Under the pieces are notes generated by a model that searched no databases, was not told the DNA's origin, and saw nothing but the letters and a program-made list of their open reading frames with translations. Positions 40,505 to 51,723 of a DNA stretch of 64,000 bases are shown one piece after another; the first letter of the stretch is position 1; each line of letters begins with the position of its first letter. The stretch spans positions 25,390-89,389 of the forward strand of contig NZ_JAJUJJ010000011.1 in NCBI RefSeq assembly GCF_029265375.1. The letters run 5' to 3'. Position numbers and translations under genes: made by a program. This DNA is from Nesterenkonia sp. (lineage in GTDB: Bacteria > Actinomycetota > Actinomycetes > Actinomycetales > Micrococcaceae).

Positions 40505-41899
40505 TCAGGCAGCCGCGTGGAGTCGACCGGCAGGGCCGCTGGATCGGACCACATCACGTTCGGGCCGGTAGATATCGGCAACCACCTGCGCGGCGATGTA
40601 GGCGGTGGAGAGCATATGACCGATGGCCGCCAGCGCGTAGAGCGTCGGGTCGAAGGTGTGCTGCGGCTCGGCATCGCCCACAATGCCGGCCAGATGCATC
40701 CACACCGCCCAGAAGTGCAGCAGCTGCACTGCGTGCCAGATCAGAATGTCCCGCACCCGCGGAGCCGCCAGCACCATCAGCGGAACCAGCCACACCATGA
40801 ACTGCGGCGAGTAGACCTTATTGCACACCACGAACGCCGCGACGATCAGGAACAGCAGCTGCACCATCCGGGGCCGCTCCGGTGCGGTGAGACCCACCGC
40901 CAGCACCCCGGCGCAGGCGGCGGCGAAAAGCCCCAAGCTGCCGGCCGAGACTGTGGCGGCATCCGGCCCGGATTCTCCCAGAACAGCCCAGACGTGCCAC
41001 AGGGAGGAATAGCCGGCCCCACGCTCAGCGGAGAAGAGGAAGAACCTCGCCCACGAGTCGAAGCTGACCAGCATCACCGGCAGATTCACCGCCGACCAGG
41101 TGGCCGAGGCAGCTCCCAGGGTCCGCAGGAACGCCCACCAGGACAGGCCGTGGGCCTCCCGCCGCAGCCAGCGCCGCGCCGCCAGGGTGAACAGCGCCCC
41201 GAGCATAAACAGCGGATAGAGCTTGAAGGAGACCCCGATGCCGATCATGACTCCGGTCAGCACCCACCAGCCCCGCAGCCAGAAGAGCACCGCCAGCGCC
41301 AGGGCGGCCGCCGGCCAGATGTCCCAATTGATGCCGATGCCGAAGATGATCGCCGGAGACACCGCCACCAGGACGGCGTCCCAGCCCCGGCGCCCGGCCG
41401 CCTGCATCGTGGCCAGCACCAGCACCACCCACGCCCCGGCGGCCAGCAGGAAGGACACGTCCCAGAACAGCAGGCCGGTGCGGTCGCCCCAGTACCCCAG
41501 CACGGTGCCGCCGAGCAGATCGTGCACACCGTGGGTGACCGTGGCGGTCAGGGATGCCAGCAGCATGGTCAGAGCCGGGTACTCAAAGGTGGAAAGGTCC
41601 TCACGGAACGGGGCCCATGCCGATTGGTCGAAGTCCCGGGTGCCCCACAGAGCAGCCACATCCGAATAGCAGCCCCAGTGGTAGACCGCCGTGCCGCCCC
41701 AGCCGTTGATCCTGCAGTACTGAGAGGCCAGCGCGGAGATCAGCACCGCCACCACGGTGAGCGCGGTGAGGACCTGTGCCATGGAGAGCCGGCCCCGCGG
41801 CATCGGACGCAGCCGGCGCCCAGCGGGTCCGCCGGCCCGGTCGGAGAGATACCCCACCAGCGGATCAGTGCGGGAGAGCGGTTCCACGGAACGGGTCAC
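40505..41899 (-). CDS. GT87/DUF2029-like polytopic membrane glycosyltransferase
   Basis: Multi-TM; AIIFGIGINWDIWPAAALALAVLFWLRGWWVLTGVMIGIGVSFKLYPLFML. Confidence 0.8.
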   Translation of the reverse strand: MTRSVEPLSRTDPLVGYLSDRAGGPAGRRLRPMPRGRLSMAQVLTALTVVAVLISALASQYCRINGWGGTAVYHWGCYSDVAALWGTRDFDQSAWAPFREDLSTFEYPALTMLLASLTATVTHGVHDLLGGTVLGYWGDRTGLLFWDVSFLLAAGAWVVLVLATMQAAGRRGWDAVLVAVSPAIIFGIGINWDIWPAAALALAVLFWLRGWWVLTGVMIGIGVSFKLYPLFMLGALFTLAARRWLRREAHGLSWWAFLRTLGAASATWSAVNLPVMLVSFDSWARFFLFSAERGAGYSSLWHVWAVLGESGPDAATVSAGSLGLFAAACAGVLAVGLTAPERPRMVQLLFLIVAAFVVCNKVYSPQFMVWLVPLMVLAAPRVRDILIWHAVQLLHFWAVWMHLAGIVGDAEPQHTFDPTLYALAAIGHMLSTAYIAAQVVADIYRPERDVVRSSGPAGRLHAAA

Positions 41900-42064
41900 C
41901 CTGCCACCCTACCGATCAGGGCCGGAAAGTCGCCGTCGTCGTCGTGATCCTCCCAGGTCGGCACCGTGGCCTGGATTTTTCGGGAATAATGTGTGCGGAA
42001 GTGAACGGCAGGTGAATACGTTGCACCGCACACTGCGCCCCCGCAGAAGGGGCGTAGTCTTCGG

Positions 42065-43174
42065 GTGTCGAATATGAAGGAGTCACTGTTGGCAGAGAAC
42101 CCCATCCGCGTCGGCATCGTCGGCGTCGGCAACTGCGCAGCGTCACTGGTGCAGGGCGTGGAGTACTACAAGGACGCTCCCGCAGAGCAGGACGTGCCCG
42201 GTCTGATGCATGTGCAGTTCGGCGACTACCACATCAGCGATGTGCAGTTCGTGGCCGCATTCGACGTCGACGAGCAGAAGGTCGGCACGGACCTGGCCGA
42301 AGCGATCGTGGCCAGCGAGAACAACACCATCAAGCTCGCCGAGGTGCCCACCACCGGCGTGACGGTCCAGCGCGGCCCCACCCTGGACGGTCTGGGCCGG
42401 TACTACACGGAGATGATCACCGAATCGGCTGCCGAGCCGGTGGACGTCGTCGCGGCTCTGCGCGAGGCGCAGGTGGATGTGCTGGTCTGCTATCTGCCGG
42501 TGGGCTCCGAGGAGGCCGCACGGTTCTACGCCCAGGCCGCGCTCGATGCCGGCTGCGCCTTCGTCAACGCGCTGCCGGTGTTCATCGCCGGCACCGAAGA
42601 GTGGGCGGAGAAGTTCACCCAGGCCGGACTGCCGATCGTCGGCGATGACATCAAATCTCAGGTGGGCGCCACGATCACCCACCGCGAGCTGGCCCACCTG
42701 TTCCAGGAGCGCGGCGTGCACCTGGACCGGACCTACCAGCTGAACGTCGGCGGGAACATGGACTTCAAGAACATGCTCGAGCGTGAGCGGCTGGAGTCGA
42801 AGAAGATCTCCAAGACCCAGGCGGTGACCTCCAACACCACCGCGAAGCTCGCCGACCGCGACGTGCACATCGGACCCAGCGACTACATTCAGTGGCTGGA
42901 CGACCGGAAGTGGGCCTTCATCCGGCTGGAGGGGCGCAACTTCGGCGACGCTCCGGTCTCCATCGAGCTGAAGCTGGAGGTGTGGGACTCTCCCAACTCC
43001 GCAGGAGTGATCATCGACGCGATCCGGGCTGCGAAGATCGGGCTGGACCGCGGCATCGGCGGCCCGCTGCTCTCGGCCTCCAGCTACTTCATGAAGTCCC
43101 CGCCGGAGCAGTACAACGACGACGTCGCCTACGAGAAGGTCGAGGCCTTCATCCGCGGAGAGATCGACCGCTGA
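42065..43174 (+). CDS. ino1: Inositol-3-phosphate synthase
   Basis: [51 protein letters not shown]. Confidence 0.95.
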   Translation: MSNMKESLLAENPIRVGIVGVGNCAASLVQGVEYYKDAPAEQDVPGLMHVQFGDYHISDVQFVAAFDVDEQKVGTDLAEAIVASENNTIKLAEVPTTGVTVQRGPTLDGLGRYYTEMITESAAEPVDVVAALREAQVDVLVCYLPVGSEEAARFYAQAALDAGCAFVNALPVFIAGTEEWAEKFTQAGLPIVGDDIKSQVGATITHRELAHLFQERGVHLDRTYQLNVGGNMDFKNMLERERLESKKISKTQAVTSNTTAKLADRDVHIGPSDYIQWLDDRKWAFIRLEGRNFGDAPVSIELKLEVWDSPNSAGVIIDAIRAAKIGLDRGIGGPLLSASSYFMKSPPEQYNDDVAYEKVEAFIRGEIDR

Positions 43175-43431
43175 GATCCTGCTGACAGCGAGGGGTGCAC
43201 TGCTGCCTCGGCGGTGGCCGGTGGGTCGCGCTACCGGTGTGGCGTGCTGCCGCTGTGGCGGGAGTCTGACCGGTTGGGGGCAGCGCCGGGGCGCACTCCG
43301 CCGCCGGGGCGCACAGCCGCGGCAGCAGCGGCGCCCTGGCCAACGGATCGGGGAGGCATGCGCAGACCGTGGGAAACGATCAGCCCTACGGATGACGTTG
43401 CCGCATGCGCACCGGCCCTAGGCTGAGTTCC

Positions 43432-44733
43432 ATGCGACTGCGAGAGGTCGACGCACTGCGGGCCCTGGCGCTGCTGGGGATCCTCAGCGTCAACGTCTGG
43501 TACTTCGCACACCCGGAGAGCCTGGTCACCGGGATGCGCAGCGGTGCGGCAGAGACCTCGGCCGACCAGCTGGTCCGGTTCGCGACCACCCTCATCTTCG
43601 AGGGCAAGTCTTATGTGGTCTTCAGCTTCCTGTTCGGCCTGGCCTTCGTGCTCTCCTGGGGGTCTGCGGGCCTGAGCGGCGGCGCCGGTCGGCGGCCGCC
43701 CGTGGGCTGGCCGGGCGCCGGAGGCGACGGCGAACAGGAGAGACGGACCGCCCGCAGGCTCACCGCGCTGATCATCCTGGGGGTGCTGCACGGGATCCTG
43801 CTGTTCGCAGGAGACATCCTGCTGGCCTACGGACTCTTCGGCTTCGTGCTGCTGGGGCTGCGCAGAATCCGCACCCTCTGGGCGCTGATCATCGCAGCCG
43901 GCCTCTTCCTGCTCTGGTGCGGCGTCACCACCGGCATCGGTCTGCTCACCACCGCGCTGGAAGGCACTCCGATGTGGGACCAGTCCATGGTTCCCAGTGC
44001 GGACGCTGATGCGGAGCGGGCAGCCTACACCGCAGGAATCGGCTCCTACCTCTCATTCCAGCTGGGCGCCTACGGCACGGTGGCGGTGAGCATTCTGCTG
44101 GGCCAAGGCCCGATGGCGCTGGCCGCTTTCCTCATCGGGCTGGTAGTGGGACGCTCCCGGCTGCTGGAACGCATCCTGCGCGGGGAGGTCACCAGCGCGA
44201 AGCTGACTGCCTGGATGCTCCCCGCCCTGGCGTTGGGTCTGACGCTCAGTGCGACGGCGGCTGTGCTGCTGTGGGGCCCGCCGGGCAGCACCGCATCCCG
44301 CGCAGCCGCGTCGGAGCCGGCACTGGGCGCCGAACTCACCGCGACCGGTCTGGTGCTGCTGGCCGGACCGATCCAGGCCGCCGGATACATCATGGGGCTG
44401 ATGCTGCTGCTGCGCAGCCGTGCCGGGCGGCCGATCACCGCCGCTCTGGCGCCTGCCGGCCAGATGTCGCTGACCAACTACCTGACCCAGTCGCTGGTGC
44501 TGGCGCTGCTCTTCTCCGGACTGGGCCTGGGCCTGGCCGGTCAGCTGGCACCCACGGTGGTGGCCGCCGTCGTCGTGGTGGTGTGGGCCGGGCAGCTGCT
44601 GATCTCCCGGCTGTGGCTGAGCAGATTCCGCCGCGGTCCGGTGGAGATCCCGCTGCGCGCCTGGACCTACCGGACCAGCATGCGCGCTGCAGCGGCCGGG
44701 GCTGCCGCCGACGACGCCGGGCAGCGCCGCTGA
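43432..44733 (+). CDS. DUF418 domain-containing membrane protein (YeiB-like)
   Basis: MRLREVDALRALALLGILSVNVW; AGQMSLTNYLTQSLVLALLFSGLGLGL. Confidence 0.9.
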   Translation: MRLREVDALRALALLGILSVNVWYFAHPESLVTGMRSGAAETSADQLVRFATTLIFEGKSYVVFSFLFGLAFVLSWGSAGLSGGAGRRPPVGWPGAGGDGEQERRTARRLTALIILGVLHGILLFAGDILLAYGLFGFVLLGLRRIRTLWALIIAAGLFLLWCGVTTGIGLLTTALEGTPMWDQSMVPSADADAERAAYTAGIGSYLSFQLGAYGTVAVSILLGQGPMALAAFLIGLVVGRSRLLERILRGEVTSAKLTAWMLPALALGLTLSATAAVLLWGPPGSTASRAAASEPALGAELTATGLVLLAGPIQAAGYIMGLMLLLRSRAGRPITAALAPAGQMSLTNYLTQSLVLALLFSGLGLGLAGQLAPTVVAAVVVVVWAGQLLISRLWLSRFRRGPVEIPLRAWTYRTSMRAAAAGAAADDAGQRR

Positions 44734-44868
44734 GGAATATCAGTCCGGGGGCGGATGTGGTCATCCCCCAGGCGGAGTAGATTCCTGCATGACTGATCCC
44801 GGCAGCGCTGCGGGACCGACACGGCGGCCCGACGGGCCGGCCAGCCACCGACGAGAAGTGAGAGCAGC

Positions 44869-45816
44869 ATGATCACAGCAGAGAACCTGCGGAAGCGCTA
44901 CGGTGCGAAGACCGCCGTGGACGGCATCAGCTTCCAGCTCAGCCCGGGCCAGGTCACCGGGTTCCTCGGTCCCAACGGCTCCGGAAAGTCCACCACCATG
45001 CGGCTGGCCGTAGGTCTGGACAGACCAACCTCCGGAAGCATCACGATCGGAGGGCGTCCCTACGCCCAGCACCGCGCACCGGTGCACAGCGTGGGGGCTG
45101 TGCTCGACGCCGGAGCCACCCACCCCGGCCGGACCGGCCGGCAGCACCTGCGGGTGCTGGCCGCCACCCACAGGATCAGCCGCGGCAGGGTGGAAGAGGT
45201 CATCGAGCTCACAGGACTGGAAGCCGCCGCCTCCAAGCGCATCCGCGGCTACTCCCTGGGCATGAATCAGCGGCTCGGCATCGCCGCGGCGCTGCTGGGC
45301 GACCCTGCGGTGCTGATCTTCGACGAGCCGGTCAACGGACTGGACCCCGAGGGGGTGCGGTGGGTGCGCCGGCTGGCGCGCCAGATGGCGGCAGAGGGCC
45401 GCACCGTCTTCGTCTCCTCCCACCTGATGAGCGAGATGGCCCAGACCGCCGACCACCTCATTGTGCTGGGCCGCGGCCGCATCATTGCCGATGCGCCGCT
45501 GCAGCAGCTGCTCAACGACGACGGCCACCGGGTGCTGGTCCGCACCGAACAGGCCGCCCAGCTGATGAACGCCCTCTCTGCCTCCGGGGTCACCATTCAG
45601 CACCGCGATGCGGAGTCCTTTGAGATCACCGGCGTGGACCCGCGCTCCATCGGCCGCCGCGCCCTGGAGGTCGGAGCCGTGATCCACGAGCTCACCCCGC
45701 TGCACAGCAGCCTGGAGGACCAATACATGAAGCTCACAGGCGAGCATGTGGAGTACCGCTCCGGCGCACTGCACACCGCTGAAGCCGCGCACCCCGTGGA
45801 GGAGACGCGCCCATGA
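44869..45816 (+). CDS. ABC transporter ATP-binding protein
   Basis: GFLGPNGSGKSTTMRLAVGLDRPTSG; YSLGMNQRLGIAAALLGDPAVLIFDEPVNGLDPEG. Confidence 0.95.
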   Translation: MITAENLRKRYGAKTAVDGISFQLSPGQVTGFLGPNGSGKSTTMRLAVGLDRPTSGSITIGGRPYAQHRAPVHSVGAVLDAGATHPGRTGRQHLRVLAATHRISRGRVEEVIELTGLEAAASKRIRGYSLGMNQRLGIAAALLGDPAVLIFDEPVNGLDPEGVRWVRRLARQMAAEGRTVFVSSHLMSEMAQTADHLIVLGRGRIIADAPLQQLLNDDGHRVLVRTEQAAQLMNALSASGVTIQHRDAESFEITGVDPRSIGRRALEVGAVIHELTPLHSSLEDQYMKLTGEHVEYRSGALHTAEAAHPVEETRP

Positions 45817-46688
45817 ATCCCGCACTGCATACTGCCAGCGCCGCCGAGCGGCCCAGCCCTGTCGTCGCCGATCCGGACCGTGATGGCTCCACCTTCGGCG
45901 GCGCCGTCTCCTCCGAGCTGCTCAAACTCGCCGCCCTGCGCACCGCCTGGGTGCTTTCGGTGATCACCCTGGTGCTCGGGGTGCTCGTCGCCGGATCTGC
46001 GGCCTTCTCCTATCAGCAGTTCACCGCAGGCACCGAGTTCGACACCGGCGAGCCCCTCCAGCTGGCCTCCCAGGGGATGACCGGCAGCTACTTCGCCATG
46101 ATCCTGCTGGGCGCCCTCGGCGTTCTGACCATCACCACCGAATATGCCAGCGGATCGATCCGCTCATCGGTGACCGCCGTTCCGCAGCGCAGCCGGCTTC
46201 TCGCGGCCAAAGCGCTGGCCCTTGCGGCGTGGACGGCGGTGGTCACCGCGGCCATGATCCTGCTCTCCCACATTGTGGTGGCGCTGATCACCGAACCGGT
46301 GGGTATGACCGATGTGGTGGCAGACGCCGGAATCGCCGGCATGTACGCAGCCACCTGGGCCTCGGTGGTCCTCACGGTGCTGATGGGCTTCGGCTTGGGC
46401 ACCCTGCTGCGCAGCTCCGCCGGGGGCATCGTGATGCTGGCCGTCATCCTCTTTGTGGTCCAGATAGCCCTGACCATCCTGTGGAGCATCACCAACGGCG
46501 CCGACTGGACCCAGACGCTGCTGCAGCTGGAGTACATGAGCCTGGTGGGACAGTTCACCGAGGCCGGGGACGGCCAGATGCCCGGGATGGAGCCTCTGGC
46601 CCGGTGGCAGGCCGGGCTGGGAATCCTGGTTTGGACCGCAGTGCCGGTGCTCGCCGGATGGATGAGCTTTCTGCGCCGGGACGTCTGA
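45813..46688 (+). CDS. ABC transporter permease
   Basis: Six TMs, ATGA overlap with ATPase gene; TITTEYASGSIRSSVTAVPQRSRLLAAKALAL. Confidence 0.9.
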   Translation: MNPALHTASAAERPSPVVADPDRDGSTFGGAVSSELLKLAALRTAWVLSVITLVLGVLVAGSAAFSYQQFTAGTEFDTGEPLQLASQGMTGSYFAMILLGALGVLTITTEYASGSIRSSVTAVPQRSRLLAAKALALAAWTAVVTAAMILLSHIVVALITEPVGMTDVVADAGIAGMYAATWASVVLTVLMGFGLGTLLRSSAGGIVMLAVILFVVQIALTILWSITNGADWTQTLLQLEYMSLVGQFTEAGDGQMPGMEPLARWQAGLGILVWTAVPVLAGWMSFLRRDV

Positions 46689-46733
46689 GCACCGACCTCC
46701 GAGCCCCGGCAGCGGGGATGACACCATAGAACC

Positions 46734-48170
46734 GTGACTGACAGCAGCGCCGATCCCGCAGCAGCGCCGATGCCCGGGTGGGACGAGCTCGGCCTGGTTC
46801 GCCGGCGCGGACTGCGCGGCTGGTTCCGGCGCCACCCCGGGTGGATGAACGCGGTGGTGGTGACCTGCTACCTGCTGTGGAGTCTGTGGACCTTTCCCGC
46901 CGCCTACGCGGATATGGGGCCCGACGCGCTGCCGCAGCTGTTCGGCTACGTGGTGATCGCCGCCGCCCTGTGCTTCCGGCACTGGCGGCCGTTCGCTGTG
47001 CTGCTGGTGGTTGCGCTCTTCGAAGCGGCTCTGCTGCTGTTCAATCCCTGGCAGGGCTCCCAGATGCTCGGGCTGTGCCTGGCCGCCTACGCGATGGCCT
47101 TCCACCACGGGCTCCGGCTGGGCCTGCTGGTCTCGGTCGCATCCTGCCTGTTCAGCTACACCGCGCTGCTGCGCGCTGAGAGCTGGAGCGACCAGTACGG
47201 ACCAAGCATCTGGCTAGGGGTCTACGGGCAGCAGGACCAGACGTTCATGGGCGAGCGGGAAATGCTGTGGCTGATGATGGTCACCATGGTGTTCCTGGTG
47301 GGCATCTCCGCGGGCATCGGTGCCGCGGTGCGCCGCGGCCGCGAGCACGAGCGGGAGATCCTCGACTGGGCGCGCCGCTCCCGCCAGCTCGCCCAGGTCG
47401 GTGAGCGGAACAGGATCGCCCGGGAGATGCACGACGTCGTCGCCCACTCCCTGTCTGTGATGATTTCGCTGGCCGACGGCGCCCGAGTGGTGGTGCGCCG
47501 AGACCCGGAGCGGGCCGCAGAGGTGCTGGAGGAGCTCTCCGGCACCGGGCGCACGGCACTGGCCGATATGCGCCGGGTCATTGGAGTGCTGCAGAAGGGC
47601 GACGACGTCACCGAGGCCCGCCGGCCGGTGCACGAGTCCCTGCAGGACCTCTATGAGGGGTTCAGGCAGGCCGGACTTCCCCTGGAGGCCGCTCACACCG
47701 GGCCCCCGCTGCCGGAGGATCCCGCCTTCGGCCTGACCGTCCACCGCATCATCCAGGAGTCGCTGACCAATGTGCTGCGCTACGGCCGGCAGGTCACCCG
47801 AGTGACGGTGACGGTGGAGCACCAGCCGGCCACCTCCGCCCGCGAGCGGGATGCGCTGCAGCAGCAGGGTTTCAGCACCAAGGAGCAGCAGGCGCTGGGC
47901 CTGGCCGGTCCCGCCCAGGTGGTGCTGACCATCACCGATGACGGCGTGCTCCCCGCGGAGGGCACCCGCCGCGAGTCGGTAGGCTCGCAGCTGGGCATCC
48001 AAGGGATGCAGGAGCGGGCCGGGTTCTACAACGGCTCGGTCTACGCCGGTCCGGGCAAGCACCGGGGCTGGACTGTGCGTGCGGTGCTGGAGCCCCCGGA
48101 GCCGGCCGGGGCAGCACGAGCATCGGCCCCACACGCTGTGCAGGCGCCACTGACTGCGGAGGAGACATGA
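46734..48170 (+). CDS. NarL-type sensor histidine kinase
   Basis: ERNRIAREMHDVVAHSLSVMISLADGARVV; HRIIQESLTNVLRYG. Confidence 0.93.
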   Translation: MTDSSADPAAAPMPGWDELGLVRRRGLRGWFRRHPGWMNAVVVTCYLLWSLWTFPAAYADMGPDALPQLFGYVVIAAALCFRHWRPFAVLLVVALFEAALLLFNPWQGSQMLGLCLAAYAMAFHHGLRLGLLVSVASCLFSYTALLRAESWSDQYGPSIWLGVYGQQDQTFMGEREMLWLMMVTMVFLVGISAGIGAAVRRGREHEREILDWARRSRQLAQVGERNRIAREMHDVVAHSLSVMISLADGARVVVRRDPERAAEVLEELSGTGRTALADMRRVIGVLQKGDDVTEARRPVHESLQDLYEGFRQAGLPLEAAHTGPPLPEDPAFGLTVHRIIQESLTNVLRYGRQVTRVTVTVEHQPATSARERDALQQQGFSTKEQQALGLAGPAQVVLTITDDGVLPAEGTRRESVGSQLGIQGMQERAGFYNGSVYAGPGKHRGWTVRAVLEPPEPAGAARASAPHAVQAPLTAEET

Positions 48171-49057
48171 GCGAAGACAGCACCGAGCCCGACGGCGGCG
48201 GACCGATTCGGGTGATGCTGGTGGACGACCAGCATCTGCTGCGGATGGGGTTCCGGCTCATACTGGAGGGCGAAGAGGACCTGGAGATCGTCGGCGAGGC
48301 GGCCGATGGCATCGAGGCTGTGGAGACCATCCAGGCGCTCGCCGACCCGCAGCGCACCGACTCGACGCCGCCGGATGTGGTGCTGATGGACGTGCGCATG
48401 CCCAGGATGGACGGCATCGAGGCCACCGCACAGATTGTGCAGCGCTGGTGCGAGACCAAGGTCATCATCCTCACCACCTTTGATCTGGACGAGTACGCCT
48501 TCTCCGGACTGCAGGCCGGCGCCAGCGCTTTCCTGCTCAAAGACGTCACCCCCGAGGATCTGGTGGACGCCGTAAGGGTGGTGGCCTCCGGTGACGCGGT
48601 GGTGGCCCCGCGCATCACCCAACGGCTGCTGGAGGTCTACCTGCGGCAGGGGGCAGCCCCCGGCGCCCCGGACGCCCCGGGGGACCAGGCACCGGCTGCC
48701 GGCCCCGCCGGCGAGGCGCGGTCTGGGACTGCCGGGCAGCCCCAGGGAGCCGCAGCGGCCCTGACGGGTGCCCCTGCTGCTGCGGAGCCCGAGACCGGCG
48801 CCGCGGCCCGGAAGGTCACCGGCGAGCAGGTCGCGACTGCCATGCAGGACTCGGTGGTCCGTGAGCCGCTGACCGCCCGGGAGACCGAAGTGCTCTTCGC
48901 CGTCGCCGAAGGCCTGTCCAATGCAGAGATCGCCGCCCGCTTCTTCCTCTCCGAAGCCACCGTGAAGACCCATGTGCGCCGCATCCTGACCAAGCTGCAG
49001 CTGCGCGACCGGGTCCAAGCCGTGGTCTACGTCTACCAGGCGGGCCTGCTGGACTGA
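48167..49057 (+). CDS. LuxR/NarL-family response regulator with extended linker
   Basis: RVMLVDDQHLLRMGFRLILEGEEDLEIVGEA...VLMDVRMPRMDGIEAT; LTARETEVLFAVAEGLSNAEIAARFFLSEATVKTHVRRILTKL. Confidence 0.95.
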   Translation: MSEDSTEPDGGGPIRVMLVDDQHLLRMGFRLILEGEEDLEIVGEAADGIEAVETIQALADPQRTDSTPPDVVLMDVRMPRMDGIEATAQIVQRWCETKVIILTTFDLDEYAFSGLQAGASAFLLKDVTPEDLVDAVRVVASGDAVVAPRITQRLLEVYLRQGAAPGAPDAPGDQAPAAGPAGEARSGTAGQPQGAAAALTGAPAAAEPETGAAARKVTGEQVATAMQDSVVREPLTARETEVLFAVAEGLSNAEIAARFFLSEATVKTHVRRILTKLQLRDRVQAVVYVYQAGLLD

Positions 49058-49098
49058 CGGTCGCTGGCTGCGCCGCGGCCTTGGATAGTGTGGTGCCC

Positions 49099-50400
49099 AT
49101 GAGTCTGAGCGCTGATGAGCTGATTGAGGATCTCGGCCGGTTCGTAACCGAGTCGCCGTCGTCGTACCACGCCGCAGAGGTGACCGCCCAGCGGCTGAGC
49201 GCCGCCGGCTTCACCCGGCTGTCCGAGCAGCAGGACTGGCCGGCGCAGCCGGGCCGGTACGTGGTGGTCCGCGACGGCGCAGTGCTGGCGTGGATCCTCC
49301 CCGACGACGCAGCTGCCACCACACCGCTGCGCATCCTGGGGGCCCACACCGATTCCCCCGGATTCAAGCTCAAGCCCAAATCCACCGTGATCAGCCACGG
49401 GTGGGTCCAGGCCGGGACGGAGGTCTACGGCGGACCGCTGCTGAACTCCTGGCTGGACCGGGAGCTGCGGCTGGCCGGACGGCTGGTCACCCGCGACGGC
49501 GCCACCCACCTGGCCGCCACCGGACCGGTGGCGCGGATCCCCCAGCTGGCCATCCACCTGGACCGCCAGGTCAATGAGGGGCTGAAGCTGGGCAAGCAGC
49601 AGCACACCACCCCGGTGCTCGGCCTGGCCGGCAGCTCCGAGGCGGCCGCCGAAGCCGATGTGCTGGCCGTCATCGCCGCTGCCGCCGGAGTGGAGGCATC
49701 CGAGGTGGACGGCTATGACGTTGTGGTCGCCGACTCCCAGACCCCGGCCCGGTTCGGAGCGCAGCACGAGTTCTTCGCCTCCGGGCGGCTGGACAACCTC
49801 TCCAGCGTCTACGCCGGCCTGCAGGGACTGCTGGATGCCGCTGAGAACGGCACCGGCGGGATGATCCCCATGCTGGCGGCGTTCGACCATGAGGAGCTCG
49901 GCTCAGCTTCGCGCTCCGGGGCGGCAGGACCATTCCTGGAAGAGGCGCTCGGACGCATCTACGAGGCCCTGGGAGCCACCGCCGCCCAGCGCGCCCAGGC
50001 ATTGGCCGGCTCCTGGCACCTCTCCTCCGACGCCGGCCACGCGGTGCACCCGAACTACTCCGAACGCCATGACCCGGCGAACCGGCCGCTGCCCAACGCC
50101 GGGCCGCTGCTGAAGATCAACGCTAACCAGCGCTACACCACCGACGCGCCCGGTGCAGCCATGTGGGCCCAGGTGTGCCGGGCCGCCGGGATCCCGAGCC
50201 AGGAGTTCGTCTCCAACAATGACATCCCCTGCGGCTCCACCATCGGCCCCATCACCTCCACCCGGCTGGGCATCCGCACCGTCGACGTCGGGATCCCGCT
50301 GCTGAGCATGCACTCGGCACGCGAGATGTGCGGAGTCGACGACGTCGCCCACCTCCGCTCGGCCGCCGCCGCCTTCTTCAGCGCCGAACTGACCGTCTGA
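49099..50400 (+). CDS. M18 family aminopeptidase
   Basis: LRILGAHTDSPGFKLKP; FDHEELGSASRSGAAGPFLEE; SSDAGHAVHPNYSERHDP. Confidence 0.95.
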   Translation: MSLSADELIEDLGRFVTESPSSYHAAEVTAQRLSAAGFTRLSEQQDWPAQPGRYVVVRDGAVLAWILPDDAAATTPLRILGAHTDSPGFKLKPKSTVISHGWVQAGTEVYGGPLLNSWLDRELRLAGRLVTRDGATHLAATGPVARIPQLAIHLDRQVNEGLKLGKQQHTTPVLGLAGSSEAAAEADVLAVIAAAAGVEASEVDGYDVVVADSQTPARFGAQHEFFASGRLDNLSSVYAGLQGLLDAAENGTGGMIPMLAAFDHEELGSASRSGAAGPFLEEALGRIYEALGATAAQRAQALAGSWHLSSDAGHAVHPNYSERHDPANRPLPNAGPLLKINANQRYTTDAPGAAMWAQVCRAAGIPSQEFVSNNDIPCGSTIGPITSTRLGIRTVDVGIPLLSMHSAREMCGVDDVAHLRSAAAAFFSAELTV

Positions 50401-50681
50401 GGGCTGGGCGGCGTCCGGGCCTGCCCCGGCCGGTGCCGCCGCAGCCGAGGTCGGTCGCGACGGCGGCTGCCGGGGAGGGCAGCCCATGCCGGCCAGGGGA
50501 AGAGCAGCTGATGGCCGCTGCAGCCCGCTGTCGACCTGCGGGTTCGTCTTCGCGGTGATCTGCCGGTAGGATTGACCAGGTTGTCTGCCCTGGTGCCGTG
50601 TGCCCAGATGCAGACACTACGCAGAAGAACCTCCTGTTACGGAAATACCGTGACCGCAAGACCGAAGGAGGTGGGTTCACA

Positions 50682-50981
50682 ATGCGTCACTATGAACTGA
50701 TGGTGCTCGTCGACCCCGAGGTGGACGAACGCACCGTGGAGCCGACTCTGGGCAAGTACATGGAGCTGGTCAAGAAGGACGGCGGCTCGGTGGACGAGAT
50801 CGACGTTTGGGGACGTCGGCAGCTGGCCTACGAGATCCAGAAGAAGAACGAGGCGATCTACGCCGTCGTGAACTTCCACTCCACTCCCGAATCCGCCAAG
50901 GAGCTGGACCGTCTGCTGCGCCTGAACGAAACCATCATGCGCACCAAGATCATCCGTCCCGAGGAGTTCAAGGTCGCCTGA
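50682..50981 (+). CDS. rpsF: 30S ribosomal protein S6
   Basis: [26 protein letters not shown]...[29 protein letters not shown]. Confidence 0.97.
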   Translation: MRHYELMVLVDPEVDERTVEPTLGKYMELVKKDGGSVDEIDVWGRRQLAYEIQKKNEAIYAVVNFHSTPESAKELDRLLRLNETIMRTKIIRPEEFKVA

Positions 50982-51079
50982 GCATCGGCGCACATGCCTC
51001 GGCATGGGCACCGGTTCCCGGGCCGCGACCCTGAGAACTGCACCACCCCCATTAGGTACACAAGCCCAAGGAGCGCAGC

Positions 51080-51646
51080 ATGGCAGATGACACCATCATG
51101 ACCGTGGTCGGGTACCTGACCGCCGATCCCGAACTGAGGTACACGCCCTCGGGAGCGCCGGTCTCGAACTTCACCATCGCGTCCACCCCCCGCTATTTCG
51201 ACCGCTCAGCCAATGAGTGGAAGGACGGCGAGACGCTGTTCATGCGGTGCTCGCTGTGGCGTGAGGCGGCGGAGAACGCCTCCGAATCGCTGCGCAAGGG
51301 GATGCGCGTCATCGCCCAGGGCCGGCTGAAGGCTCGCAGCTTCGAAACCCGTGAGGGTGAGCGCCGCACGGCGTGGGAGCTCGACGTCGACGAGATCGGA
51401 CCCTCGCTGCGCAAGGCCACCGCCCAGGTGCAGAAGACCACCGGCGGCGGAGCATCCGGCGGCGGATTCGGCGGAGGCTCCCCCCAGGGCGGCTTCGGCT
51501 CCGGAGGCGACTCCTTCGGCGGCGGCCAGCCCGGCGGATGGGGCGGCGGCCAGCAGGCCGGCGGCGGGCAGTCCGACCCCTGGGGAGGCCAGCCCTCCTC
51601 CGGCGGCGGATGGGACACCCCCAACAACGACGAGCCGCCGTTCTAA
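51080..51646 (+). CDS. ssb: Single-stranded DNA-binding protein
   Basis: [76 protein letters not shown]; Gly-rich tail, DEPPF. Confidence 0.97.
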   Translation: MADDTIMTVVGYLTADPELRYTPSGAPVSNFTIASTPRYFDRSANEWKDGETLFMRCSLWREAAENASESLRKGMRVIAQGRLKARSFETREGERRTAWELDVDEIGPSLRKATAQVQKTTGGGASGGGFGGGSPQGGFGSGGDSFGGGQPGGWGGGQQAGGGQSDPWGGQPSSGGGWDTPNNDEPPF

Positions 51647-51723
51647 AGCGGCTCACCCTGAATTGATCCACCATCCCGCGCCCGGCGAGGGCTGCGGGCT
51701 CCACCACAGTAAGGAGCACCACG

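Noticed and set aside
39923-41947. 674-aa plus-strand ORF over cca end and GT87 gene
   Set aside because: Shadow ORF in the third frame; low-complexity composition
43280-43320. Short direct repeat GCCGGGGCGCAC
   Set aside because: Two 12-nt copies in GC-rich intergenic DNA; not significant without other support
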